From NCBI RefSeq assembly GCF_033958435.1, contig NC_134138.1:27124598-27188597 (forward strand): DNA of 64,000 bases, written 5' to 3'. Below, piece by piece: positions 23,108 through 34,400 of the stretch (its first letter is position 1; each line of letters opens with the position of its first letter). Below the pieces are notes generated by a model. That model was not told the origin of the DNA. It saw only the letters and a program-made list of their open reading frames with translations, and made no database searches. A program made the translations under genes and the position numbers. The DNA is from Carettochelys insculpta (taxonomy: Eukaryota > Chordata > Testudines > Carettochelyidae).

Positions 23108-23699
23108 GAATCCAGAGAGTCACTGCTCTGCTGCTCTGGGAAGTTATAATGAAGTAGCAAAAGGACATAAAGATAACGATCTCCTGTAACAGAGCTACTA
23201 ATACCTACAGGGCACTGTGACTTTGGAAGCCGATGGAAGCATTGCAATTAACTATAATCTATTTGCATGGTTAGCTGCAAGCTTACAATACATGTAGACA
23301 GAGAGAGAGACAGAGAAAGACCAGTACGAAGTTTCTTGGGCAAAACTCAGAGGAGCATTGCAGACTCTTTGAACAATATGGACTATTGCTGAGTTTTTAG
23401 AAACCACATCTGCACAAGTCGGTCATGCTCGGCAGGCGATTTCGTAGTGCAAGTATTGAGAGAAAGTGAGTGTATGAGGCAATCCTGGACGCTAGCTACA
23501 TCAAGAAACAGTAGTTAATTCAGCTCCAGGAGAGCACATGGATTCCTAAGCCCGAGGAAGCCATTCCCTTCCAAGTACAGCTAGGCACCCCGCACGGGAA
23601 GGCGGCTGGAGGGATGTTCGCAGCAGGACTCTCCCTTCCCAAGGGCGGTCCCCGACCAGGGAATCAGGTGGGGGCAACATATGTGGATTGCGTGTCTCT

Positions 23700-23900
23700 G
23701 CAAACGTTTGCAATTAGGCTAATTGGATTCACTCCTTTGAACCGGGGCTAGACCCAAGCTACTTCTGAATGGGCAGTTCTCCTCCCCCAGCCCCCCACCC
23801 CCAAGCTCCCTCCCGCCTCCCTGTCCCCATCCTCCGCCCTTATTAAAACAACCTCCAAGTCTCACTTGTTAAAAGCCCCCAGAACGTGGAGGAGGCAGCA
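23700..23900 (+). promoter_or_regulatory. HAS2: Candidate HAS2 core promoter
   Basis: A long C/CT-rich tract with CCCCACCCCC- and CCTCCCGCC-type Sp-factor-like sites (about 23780-23840) is followed by AT-rich TTATTAAAAC (about 23839) and TTAAAAGC (about 23869) before GC-rich exon-like sequence. Sp1/Sp3 control of the mammalian HAS2 promoter is established. Homologous use here and the exact start site are inferred. Confidence 0.45.
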
Positions 23901-23978
23901 AAGCAGCCGCGGGAAAGTCAAGCCCCGTCTGGAACGTATTAGCCGCCCGCTGCGCCTCCCCGAAGGGTCTTTCTATTG

Positions 23979-24137
23979 ATGCCGCTCACCTCGCCACTGT
24001 CCGAGCCGGGCCAGGCGCCTTCCCACCCGGATCGGCTGCGGTGTTTGGGGGGCCAGCGAGGAAGTTTGGCGCTAGAGCCCGAGACGGCGGCGGGGGAAGA
24101 GGGGGCTCGGGCAGGCGCCCACGTGGGAGGGAAATGA
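23979..24137 (+). CDS. Upstream ORF in candidate HAS2 5'UTR
   Basis: ATG at 23979 opens 52 codons, ending in TGA at 24135-24137. A second tiny ORF starts at 24134 in the overlapping ATGA and ends at 24151. Neither product is recognised. If both lie in the mature 5'UTR they could limit HAS2 translation. Whether transcription starts upstream of 23979 is not proven. Confidence 0.3.
   Translation: MPLTSPLSEPGQAPSHPDRLRCLGGQRGSLALEPETAAGEEGARAGAHVGGK
23984..23992 (-). other. Minus-strand splice donor consensus
   Basis: On the minus strand GCGAG|GTGAGC is a strong donor lying inside the candidate HAS2 exon 1. Mammals have an antisense RNA, HAS2-AS1, overlapping HAS2 exon 1. This site would suit such a transcript but is only a motif match. 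Confidence 0.25.
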
Positions 24138-24317
24138 ATCGCTGCAGCTGATCTGTGGAGATTTCTCCTGGACGCCCGGGCCGTCGTCGTTACCTCAGCC
24201 TTGGAAACTGTCCCCCAGCCGGAGCGCGCAGCCCACCCAGCCAGCCGCGGGCCCGGGAGGAGCAAAGGACAGACAAGGTAGGTGATGCATGGTCCTGCGC
24301 CGCTCATCCCCGGGGGG

Positions 24318-24715
24318 CTGGAGAGATGCGCTACCCCGTGGATGGCAGTGGGGGAGGGGGGGAGAGATGCGCTACCCCCGTGGATGGCAGTGGGGTGGGG
24401 GCTGGAGAGACGCGCTACCCCCGTGGATGGCAGTGGGGTGGGGGAGGGGGGGAGAGACGCGCTACCCCCGTGGATGGCAGTGGGGTGGGGGAGGGAGGGA
24501 GAGATGCCCTACCCCCGTGGATGGCAGTGGGGTGGGGGGGCTGGAGAGATGCGCTACCCCCGTGGATGGCAGTGGGGTGGGGGAGGGGGGGAGAGATGCC
24601 CTACCCCCGTGGATGGCAGTGGGGTGGGGGGGCTGGAGAGATGCCCTACCCCCGTGGATTGCAGTGGGGTGGGGGGCTGGAGAGATGCGCTACCCCCGTG
24701 GATAGCAAGGGGGGG
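24318..24715. repeat. G-rich minisatellite, nine units of 40-48 bp
   Basis: Nine tandem units share GAGAGATGCGCTACCCCCGT and GATGGCAGTGGGGTGGGG. The CTACCCC core recurs near 24329, 24369, 24413, 24461, 24508, 24554, 24600, 24644 and 24689. Units joined by GGCTGGAGAG and by GGAGGGGGGGAGAG are interspersed. G-runs give many chances for G-quadruplexes on the transcribed RNA. All three + frames are open because units lack stops; none is a gene. Confidence 0.9.
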
Positions 24716-26029
24716 ATTTACCCCCCAACACACCTAAACGAGGCGACTTGAGGCGGGTTTAATCTAACGTCTCGCCGGGAAAATAAAAAAGCCACCGCTG
24801 TCACTCGTGGCGAGTCCCGCTCCGCCGCCGCTGTGAGCAGGAGAAGGTGTGTAAGTCCTTCACCGCCCAAGCTGCAGAGGTGCTGGGCTGCGGCCGCCTC
24901 GGCCCTCAGCGCCCTGCCGGCGGCTGGTTCTTGGACGGCGCACAGTGTAGGCATTGATCCGCTTGTGCACACAGGGCCGGGATCCCTTCCCTTCCTTCCT
25001 CCCTTCCTCCACACTGGGCGCTCCGGGGAGGGGGTGGGGGCGTGACGGGCAGCGGGGAAGGGCGGGGGTGGTTCCACTCCAGCCCCACCTCCGGCCGCGC
25101 CGAGGAGACCGAGATGTCCCGCCGCAAAGCCCAGCGGAGGGCGAAGTTTCGGGGGAGGGGGAAGGGAAGAAACCCACCACCCGCAGGCAGACGTCGAGGG
25201 CCGCCTCTAAGGTGCCCGGCTGCTGCCGAGGAGAGGGACTCGGAGCGGCCTTGCAAACGCTCCTCACAGGTCCGCCCCAGGCTAGTCTGCAGGGCTGGCG
25301 CGCCCCGGTGCGGCGGGGGAGTATGTGGCATGCCAGGCACGTGGTTCCTGAAGAGCCCGGGGAAAGGCGGGCTCCTGATCCCCAGCGCTGGCCCGACACC
25401 CCAGCATTGTCCTCCCCTGAACCGCTGGGGAGCAGGCGGCCGGGGCAAGTCTCGGCAGCGGGCTCTGAGAGGCGGGAGGGCAGGGACAGGAGAGACACCC
25501 CCGTGTGACGGGCAGCGGGAGCCCGTCTCACGTAGAGTCCTCAGGAAGCGCGTCCCAGGCTGCGGGCCTGGCGCAGGAGCTGCGGAGGCGCCCGTACCTG
25601 CACCCGGAGCGCAGGCTCGGGGAACGCCTGGCCCGCTGCTCCAGCCACCGCCGCGGGGTAGAAATTTACAAGGCGGCTGCAACCCACGTGGCAGAGCAGG
25701 GAATACCTTTGAGGTCACTGCTTTGGGGCCGCCCCCTGTGATGCAAGAGCGCGCCCTTCCCTGATTGGCTAATGCCCGCGGGCAGGGGGTTCCCTGGGCA
25801 GTGGCGCTGTCTGAGCGCGGGGTTCCCCGGCTCCTTCCGGGGATGGGGAGTTTGCTGGGGGAAGAGGGTTGGGCGACCGGTGCTTTGTAGGCGCTGGAGA
25901 GGAAATGAAGCTGCGAGCTGACAAGGGGCTCTGGAGCATCGCCCCACCAGCGTTTCGTTCCCTTGCTTCAAAGGTTTCCTGCCTGCGAGTTAACATTTGC
26001 TTTCCCTTAAAGGCCTAACAGTCTCAGAA

Positions 26030-26255
26030 GGGGTAGCCCTGTTACTCTGTAGCTTCACAAAAACAATCTGTCCTGTAGCTCCATCCCCTAACTAAGTGAT
26101 TTATTAAATAATGAGTACCAGAGGGGTAGCCCAGTTAGTCTGTATCTTCAAAAACAACAAGGAGTCCTGTGGCTTATAAGGTGCCACAGGACTTCTTCTT
26201 GTTTAATAGGTAATGAGCTTTCATGGGTAGGACCCATTTCTTCAGATTTTCCTAA
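26030..26255 (-). mobile_element. Two adjoining hammerhead-family copies
   Basis: Two family 3' ends (AGAAGGGGTAGCC near 26030 and AGAGGGGTAGCC near 26120 on +) show two copies in the same orientation. The second has a short inverted rearrangement around CTTATAAGGTGCCACAGGA and continues into a ribozyme core at 26212-26248. Confidence 0.6.
26212..26248 (-). ncRNA. Hammerhead ribozyme-like motif
   Basis: Minus strand: stem I AAU, CUGAAGA, stem II AUGGG/CCCAU fully paired, GAAA, GCUC, then AUU. The third stem I pair is A-U here, against C-G or G-C in other copies. The first stem II pair is A-U, against G-C elsewhere. Both changes preserve pairing. Confidence 0.5.
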
Positions 26256-27425
26256 CGGTCTAAGTTGGAGAGACCATTCCAGGAGCCAGAGTGTGATCTC
26301 CCTTATTGGCCTCTATCCACTCTAACAGCACTTCTACTCATTTGCCTGGTGCAAGAGAAGTCACAATCCGTGGTGTACCTTTTAACAGCAGTACGCTTAG
26401 GACTCACGCAGACAACAGAAAGCAGTAGAACTGATGTGGATGAAATTATGGAGTAGTGACCATGCATCCTTCCTGAGCTGAATGGCATTGTGCTAATTTT
26501 ATTTTGGAATTTAATAGTATGTAGTATGCAGATGCTCCATCTAAATTAGCAGAGACAGATCCAATATTGGTTGTCTTCCCCTGACAAGATAGAGGTGGTT
26601 TCCTTATCACACATTGGTAGAAACTGCACAAACTCAATCCTTTCTTACTTTAAAATATTAATACATATCACAGTTTTCAAAGGAAAAACAAACACTTTCA
26701 CTGCAAGTTGAGGCATACAGCGAGAGTGCTTTCATATTTTGTTCCAGGAAGCTAGTAGGCTACTGCAGTTTTGTGCAGTCACATGCATACTTGCATGGAG
26801 AGCCTTATTAAATTGAATGGGACTACTCATGCAGCTCTGTAGGCATCAGAGTTTGCAGGATCCAGTTCTTAGTCTTTCAGGGCTTGGAGCACTTTAAAAT
26901 GCCCATATTAACATTAAATTATGAGTATCAAGCTAGCATCTTTCCTTCAAAAATTATACATCATACCACTATAGACATATCTGACAGTATATATTAAGCA
27001 TATATTAAAGAACTACAGGTGAAAGTGTAGGCACAATGAAGCCAATGGGAGTTTCGTCACTGATCTCAGTGGTGCCTGGATTTCATGAGAAGCCTGTAAA
27101 TATTATCTCCTTGGACAAACATACCTGTATACCATGGGCCAAATCCTCTATTGGTGCACAAGGACACAATACTGTTCACTTCAATGGATTTCACACATTT
27201 ACACTAGCAAAGAATATGGCCTTAGGTATTTATGGCATTGAACAAAAATTAATATTGCCTCCTAGCTGTGTATGCACAGGGCCAAATGGTTCCAGTATTG
27301 AAGGTGATGGAACAATTCTGGATATGGCCTATGATAGGTAAATGACCAGTGAATAAATTACAAGATCATAAAGATATAAACACCAAATGTATATTTAAAG
27401 TGGGTGCATTCCTATATACTTACTT
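26256..27425. other. Unassigned intron 1 sequence
   Basis: No exon, RNA or repeat recognised. Confidence 0.35.
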
Positions 27426-27727
27426 CAGGGATTCTCAAACTGCATTATACTGCAATCCCCATATGACCACAGGAGGGAGGACTAAAGCCTGAGGTGCCCC
27501 CACTGCCCAGTCCCATTGCCATGGATGGGGGTGGGGGAACAGAGTTGAGGGGGGGGGGGAAAGTCAAAGCTAAAAATCCAATGGATTCAGCCACAGGCAG
27601 GGGATCTCTTGTAACTGGAGCCCTATGGCCTTCAAACCCCAGCCAGTCTAAGTCAGCCTTGGTGATCTTATTAAAAGTGTGGGTTGGGATCACCAAGTGC
27701 CATTGGGAACCAGTCTGAGAACAACTG
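27426..27727. mobile_element. hAT-like MITE
   Basis: The left end CAGGGATTCTCAAACTG and inverted right end CAGTTGTTCTCAGACTGG bound 302 bp. A clear 8-bp duplication was not found. Non-coding. Confidence 0.5.
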
Positions 27728-27734
27728 AATTAGA

Positions 27735-28960
27735 ATACTAAGCTCACAGAATACTAGACCTGGAAGGGGCCTCAAGAGGTCATCAAGTCCCGTCTCCTGC
27801 CCTCACTGCAGGACCAAGCACCATCTGTATCATCCCTGTTAGATATCTATCCAGCCTGTTCTTACATATCTCCGATGATGGAGATTCGACAACCACCCTG
27901 GGCAATTTATACCAGTACTTAACCACCCTGAGAGGAACTTTTTCCTAAAGTCCAATCTAAACCTCCCTTGCTGCAATTTAAGCTCATTGCATCTTGTCGT
28001 ACCAACAGTGTCTAAGGAGAATAATTTTTCTCCCTCCTCCTTTTAAACACCTTTTTAGGTACTTGAAAGCTGCTATCATGTCACATTTCAGCCTTCTTTT
28101 TTCTAAGTTAAACAGAGTTCTTTTCATCTTCTCTCATAGGTCATATTTTCAAAACCTTTAATCATTTTACTTGCTCTTCTCTGGACCCTCTCCACATCTT
28201 TCCTGAAATGTGGTGCCCAGAACTGGACACAGTACTTCAGATGAAGCCTAATCAATGCAGAGTAGAGCAGAAGAATTGCATCTCACTCAGAACACTCCTG
28301 TTCATGCATCCCAGAATCATGGTTTTTGTAACAGCATCACACTGTTAACTCATACTCAGCCTGTAGCCCACTGTAACCCCTAGATCCTTTTCTGCAGTAT
28401 TCCATCCTAGGGAGTCCCTTCCCATTTTGTCAGTGTGAAACTGGTTGTTCCTCCCTAAATGGAGTATTTTGCATTTTTCCTTATTGAATTTCACCCTGTT
28501 TCTTCAGGCCATCTCTCCAGTTTATCCAGATCACTTTGAATTCTGACTCTGTCCTCCAAAGCACTTGCAACCCCTCTCAGCTTGGTCCCATCTGCAAACT
28601 TCATAAGCATACTATCTATGCTATTATCCGGAATGTCTACACTGGTTTTTTGTCAACAGGCTGTTGACAAAGGCATTATGGCTGAACACAGAAAGGCACA
28701 ACGCTGCCTGCGGATGTGCCAGGTTTTATCCTGGGTTTTGTCGACAGTCTGTTGACAAAGCACATTTTGTGTGTAGATGCTGCATGGGTTTTTCCAACAA
28801 AAGCCCAGTTTTGACAAAACCTTCTCATGTACCGTAGCCTCTGTGAATGGGTATCCAAGCAGTTACACACTCACCTGATAATAGCCCATCTAGGTTGCAT
28901 TTCCCTAGCTTGCTGATAAGAAGGTCATCCAATACTTTAATTCCACATACTTACCTAAAC
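27735..28960 (-). mobile_element. CR1 LINE fragment, minus, split by a MITE
   Basis: From AGACCTGGAAGGGGCCTCAA onward the sequence follows the reverse complement of CR1 3' coding and tail sequence typical of turtles. It breaks at about 28629 and resumes at about 28845 (AGCCCATCTAGGTTGCATTT), with an M1 MITE between. Frames are broken. Confidence 0.75.
28630..28839. mobile_element. MITE, family M1, nested in CR1
   Basis: GGAATGTCTACACTGG at the left, ACCGTAGCC at the right, with TGTTGACAAAG-type motifs in inverted pairs between. The flanking CR1 halves are colinear, so this insertion is younger than that CR1. Confidence 0.6.
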
Positions 28961-29217
28961 TGGAAATCATTGATAAAATAGATTTTTGTGCAAGAACTTT
29001 CGCATAACCCTATTACTCTATACGTTGTTTATATCAGGGATAAAAGCAAATGATAGAGGCCTTGCTAAAGCTCATGAGAGAATAGATTTGTGCAGGTGGT
29101 TTTTGGGTTTTGTTTTGTTTTGGAGAAATAGTGAGTGGAAAGAGAAGATTCTTGGTCCAGTATTCATGAACTTCTAAAACCCGGCACAGTTTGTTGTCAT
29201 TAATTCTGATGTGCCAG
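28961..29217. other. Unassigned intron 1 sequence
   Basis: Nothing recognised. Confidence 0.3.
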
Positions 29218-29477
29218 CAGTCCTCAAACTTCAGTGCATGATGGTTCCCTTCCGAAAACAAAAATTACTACAGGACCCCACCCCAGAAGGCCTGTGATGA
29301 CAGGGAGGCACCAACTCTGCCCAAGGGCTGGCTTCTCCCTGGGTGAGGGGGCATGTATTCTTAGCTTCTCTTTCCAGGGCTGAAGCTTTGAGAGTTTGGG
29401 CTTTAGGACACTAGCCTAGGTGATCCCATTAAAATGAGGTTGCTTTGGGCTCCCAATCCAGAGTTTGAGAAGTCCTG
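29218..29477. mobile_element. hAT-like MITE
   Basis: The left end CAGTCCTCAAACTTCAGTG and inverted right end CAGGACTTCTCAAACTC enclose 260 bp. Non-coding, and no certain duplication. Confidence 0.5.
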
Positions 29478-30073
29478 GGGTATGCTATCCTGTACTTTGT
29501 TTCACAATAAACTAAACTTCAGTTTTCTGCAAACCCTTTCAAGAAGATAAATGGTATGTAAAATCTGGAAGTGACCAATAATTCTAAACAACAGATATGG
29601 TAACTCTGTTGACATACAGATGTAGAACTTTTGTTTCCTCTCAGCATGCTGTAAACTGGAAGAGGGAATGTGGACAGTTATTTGATGTTTATAATTCATG
29701 TTTATAAAGTCATTTGTACTTCAAAGTTAAAATATTTATTTTGCTGCCAAAACACATCTAAATTTCTTTAAATTGGATGCCAATTCATAATAATCTGTTA
29801 ATGTTTTACACTATGTATATATACAGTGTTTTTGTGTATATATACACATTACACTCTTACACACCCACATACACACCCCCCCAGATCTAGTTGTTTTACT
29901 GAAGTCAAAACCAACTAGTCACATGGGGAAGGAAATGAAGCTTTGGCTTATAAAAGACTAAATGCTTCCATTGTCTGTATGTGTATAACTCCCTCTGAAA
30001 ACAGTGGTAAATATGTTTATATACTTCTGTGCGTGTGAAATTTTATATTGGACTTGATTCCAAAACCTTTTCA
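29478..30073. other. Unassigned AT-rich intron sequence
   Basis: AT-rich, with an inverted TGTATATATACA pair around 29813-29850 and a CA-rich run up to 29880. No gene recognised. Confidence 0.4.
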
Positions 30074-30320
30074 GGCTACATCTACATTGCTGAGAACTGT
30101 CATCATAAGATATGCAAATTGTGCAATGTATTTGCATGTCTCCTGCTGACACTGTCTGAAGAGGCTTTCCCAACATTTGGCCCATCCATATAGGGCCAAA
30201 TGTCAGGAGACAACCCCCCATCCCCCGGCTGAGACATCCCTTCTTCCTCCTGGAACAATGACTAAGATGTGGCAGAACGCTTCTAAAATGGCTGACTTCT
30301 GTTGGGAGACAGAAGCTTGC
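30074..30320. mobile_element. Partial MITE with GGCTACATCTACA end
   Basis: Starts GGCTACATCTACATTGC with a GCATATC-type hairpin and an inverted GGCCAAATGTCAGG/CAACATTTGGCC pair. The right end is not defined. Confidence 0.35.
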
Positions 30321-31044
30321 AGTTTTGACATAGACTTAGTGATGATACCTCATTGATATCAATGGGAATATTAGCCTGAGTAAAGACTGTAGAATTTGCT
30401 TTACTCATCTGAATAATTACATTCAAATCAGTTAAGTTACTCAAGTGGGTAAGGTAAGTGAGGTTGGGACTCGTATGTGGTGAGTGGAAAAGGGCCGCTG
30501 GTGGAGGGGCCAAAAGAGGCAGCTGCCCTGGGGCCTGGCAGTTTAAAAAGGCTAATGGAACCCTGCATCCTTTAAATCACTGCCAGGCTGCACTGAAGTT
30601 CTGAGTGGTGGAGGCTAGCCCTAGAGACAGTCCCTCCCGACACCTTTTACAGAGCCTGCAGCCAGGTGGGGAAGAGAGACATTTAAATTGCAAAACTGGT
30701 GGATTTTAAATGACACCAAGAGGGAATACAAGTAAAATCCTTAGCTCATATAGCACTAGTCAACCATAGACCTGAAAACACTTCAGTTCTCTACAAGGAA
30801 GGTCGATATCATTAGGCTTCCTTTACACACAAGAAACTGAAATTCAGCAAGGTGAAGCAACTTGCCCACCCTCAGGCCAGTAACACAGAAGAGGAAAAAC
30901 TCAGGGCTTTAGAGGCCCAGGTTCATATTCTAGCCACTAGGCCATAAACCAGAAAGCAGCTTATTCAGAACAATATATTTGTAAAAGTTAAAATATCATA
31001 CAACTTGGATGTATTTTTACTGGGGTAAAACTGGACGTGACTTG
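30321..31044. other. Unassigned intron 1 sequence
   Basis: Nothing recognised. Confidence 0.3.
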
Positions 31045-31444
31045 GGCTACGTGTACACTAGCCAAAAACTTAGAAATGGCCCTGCAAATGGCCATTTCGA
31101 AGTTTAATAATGAAGCGCTGAAATACATATTCAGTGCCTCATTAGCATGCGGGTGGCCGTGGCACTTCGAAATTGGCACGGCTCGCCGCCAAGCGGCTCA
31201 TCCAGACGGGGCTCCTTTTCGAAAGGACCCCAGCTACTTCGAAGTCCCCCCTTAATAAGGGGACTTCAAAGTAGCTGGGGTCCTTTCGAAAAGAAGCCCC
31301 GTCTGGACGAGCCGCTCGGAGGCGAGCTGCGTCAATTTCGAAGTGCCGCGGCTGCCGTCATGCTAATGGAGCGCTTCATTAGTAAACTTCGAAATGGCCA
31401 TTTGCATGGCCATTTCAAAGTTTTTGGCTAATGTAGACACAGCC
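31045..31444. mobile_element. Complete palindromic MITE, family M2, TTG duplication
   Basis: A 400-bp near-palindrome bounded by GGCTACGTGTACACTAGCC and its inverted counterpart, with TTG on both sides. The arms contain AATGGCCATTTCGAAG and the central AAGGGGACTTC hairpin. Ends and 3-bp duplication fit PIF/Harbinger-type MITEs. No coding capacity. Confidence 0.7.
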
Positions 31445-34400
31445 TTGGCTTCTTAAAGAGTAAGATGTCCCTACATCAGGAGCATTTTGTACGGTAAAGG
31501 TTTGACTATTTCTGTGTGATGTTCATCAGAAAAGGCAAAGGAGAACACTATGGCCTGCAATATTTGTAATCTTATTTGCACTTTAGATCCTCATTTTGAT
31601 TAAATTTGAAATGCTAAAGTATCATAGCTGCTTTAATTATTCTACTTCAAAACCCACTTACAACCACTCCTATATAGCAGCACTGTCATACTATAAAGTT
31701 AATCTTCCTTTTTGAAGTTTATTTCAGAGAATTTAAAACTAATAACTTATTAAAGGTAAACAAACCCCTTGCATAGTTTCCTTTGTGTTTGTGATGGTAT
31801 GTCTCACCCTTCTTTTCAGTCTTTCTGGAGGATAAGTGGTTCAGGGTTTCTTCTGAGAAGCTGTGTGAGCTCTTCTTAAACAGCTGATGTAGTAAGCTAC
31901 ATCCCAGGTGTTGCAAACAAGTCTGACTTTAATTTGAACTCTGTTAGTCACCATTTTCAAATCCCTTATTAGCAAATGGATGGACCACCTGAAAGCTTTC
32001 AGTGCTTGAGAAAAAAGCTACATAAATGTTTAACGGGTATATAATAGGCACTGCTGCAGTGTTGTCATACTGTCAGTGCTGTCATGGGTTATCTTCGTGA
32101 AATTTTGTTCCTCAGTTCTATTTATTATTTCATCTAATTCTTAGGTTGAACCCTCTTATATGTCCTCTTCATTTTTCATTGCACTGAGCATGTGCCACTC
32201 CTGTTGGTCTCTTAGAGAGACACCCCCCTCCACATCTATGGAAACTGATTTACACTCTCTGGACCAGTCTGGGCCAGCCTCACTCAAGAGGAATAGTACC
32301 GTACATGTTGCAGCTAGTCCCATTGATTTCAGTGGGATAATTTGGTGAATAAGGCCCTGATTCAGGAAAGTATCCCTAGCTAGGAAGGCACTTGGCACTT
32401 GCTTAGAGTTGTATGTTCTTATCTCAAGTTTTATTCCTGGACATGGGTGATCTTCAACACATATTAAAGTGTTTTGCGGATTCAGAACGTAACCTACTAT
32501 TTGACATGGCACATAAAGATGGCACAATCTGGGTCTGCATTATAAAGTAAATGTCACAGCTCCATTTTCTATATGACGTTCAAAACATTCCTATCCAGAC
32601 CCCTTCATGAAAAGCCCTGTAGAGTTTCAGTTACACTGCCAAGGTAAGGCTAGTGTAGAGTAAGATCTGTTTAATCTTAGCAGTAGCAAGACATGCTACT
32701 TTTCATAAACTTAGACCATCATGCTAACCTCAGTAAATATTATGCTTGATTTTTGTAGTATTATTGTAGCAGTATTGGGCCCAGAGTGTTATGAGGTTGG
32801 TGAAGTAATACTTTGTATGGGACCAAGTTTTGTTGGTGAGTGAACCCAGCTATCCTGCAGACTGCGTAGATGTACACATTCATTTTATTAGTGATACTTG
32901 GTCCCAGTTCTTCATATGTATTTAGGCCCCTGCTGACCATTGCCTATGCACCTTGAGGATCTGGGCCATGATCCCATTATACAGGCAAAATAATTTCACT
33001 CAGTGATCAAACTACTTAAATTAGAGTCTCTCTGACTTCAGCAGGCTCTGGATGGAGCTCTTACTGAGCACAGTAATGCATAGATTTATTTATAGAGCTA
33101 ATCTCGTTCTCTTTGAAGTCAATGGCAAAACCCCAATTGACTTCAATGAGAGCAGGAGCAGGGATGGAATTTCTGTTTTATTCATTCAAAACACAGGGCT
33201 AAATCTGGACACCTTTGAACAGCCTTCTATAGGCAGAACTCCCTTTGAAGTTAATGAAGATCTGCAGGATTTAGGCCTAAGGGCATAATTTAGAAAGGGT
33301 GATATTAAAGAAGTCATAGAAAAAGAGAGCGAACGTGATCTGGCCATCACAAAATTCTTGCTACCAGGGCTTGATTCAGCAATGGAATACATCAGCGTAA
33401 AACTGGAATAACGCATTTCTGAGTCAGGTCTTTGGTTTTGCTGATAGTTACTAGAGTTGTGCTCAGATGTGAAAGTCTAGAATCATGTTCAAAGTGTGAC
33501 AAAAGATGTGACTAAGAGTTATGTAGGATGCCAGACTCTGTTCATAAGAATTCCTGTTGGCTTTTAAGCCTCTGATAAAGCAAAAGCTGATTCTGGATCA
33601 TGCTATTTGACTCAGCAGTCCATTTTGGCCTCGGACATGTAACAATGTGCGTTTGCTGTAAGATCCTTGGCAAAACGCTAAAAGCAGGGCGGAGATTTTT
33701 TGGCTCTCCTCTCTTTGTGTATATTCATACTGATAAAGATCAGGTCTACTGGGCAAAACATCAACAGTCCACATGCTAAAGACCTGAACAATCCTTAAAC
33801 AGCTTTTTCCAGACTCTCCCTGAGAGTCACTCAGTTAAAAGATGTAATTGTTGAGCCCAGGTTTATACATACTAAAGGGGAAAGAGAGTTCACTAAAGCC
33901 ACAAATTTAGGTCAAAATCTTCATTCATTTTCCAGTCAGGGATCATATTTAGTTAAAGAGAAGATTATTTTAGATGAATAAATAAAAAAAACTGCTGCTT
34001 TATTAGGTCCAGATACTCATTGTGTGATCTTGGGGGAAGTTATGCTAGAAGTACAACCATAAAGAATTACCTTTTGGGTTCAGCAGTTAGGGAATCTGTT
34101 TACATGAAAAATGAATAAACACATGGACCACACATTCTGATCTTCAGCATCATCTAATCTGGATAAATTTGACTATTTCTTTTGTATTTTTTATTCGGCA
34201 TTCATGGTCATGCTCTGTAGTGCTTCTCTATGACTCCTGTCATGGAAAGCTTTTGAGATGATTTCTCAGCAACATTTCAGATATGTTAGAATAGGGAGTG
34301 TTAACTTACAGTCAGTAGTTTTACTGCTGGTCCTAAATTTTCTGGTGACTGCCCATAGCACCTGCCAAAATTTAGCTGTAGGTATTTAAGCAAATTTTAG

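Larger units (their letters stand above)
23880..24277 (+). other. HAS2: Candidate HAS2 exon 1 (5'UTR)
   Basis: Ends in a near-ideal donor, ACAAG|GTAGGT at 24277/24278. HAS2 in vertebrates has a non-coding first exon, and coding exon 2 here starts with its ATG directly after the acceptor, so an upstream 5'UTR exon is required. The 11.4-kb distance is of the size I expect for HAS2 intron 1. The 5' limit is a guess. The exon contains two short upstream ORFs. Confidence 0.5.
23570..25800. promoter_or_regulatory. CpG-rich island over HAS2 promoter and exon 1
   Basis: The only long CpG-dense block in the window, sharply different from the AT-rich flanks. It covers the candidate promoter, exon 1 and the first 1.5 kb of intron 1. 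Position, orientation and distance to the coding exons fit HAS2. The long open frames on both strands (for example 24906-25764) come from base composition. Boundaries are by eye. Confidence 0.75.

Noticed and set aside
24155..24751. Long glycine/tryptophan- or proline-rich open frames in all three + frames
   Set aside because: They are translations of the G-rich minisatellite and its flanks. Units lack stops in every frame, and the protein is only a tandem repeat.
24860..25764. Overlapping 180-270 codon frames on both strands
   Set aside because: CpG-rich composition removes stop codons. The frames overlap on both strands, show no domains, and lie within HAS2 intron 1.
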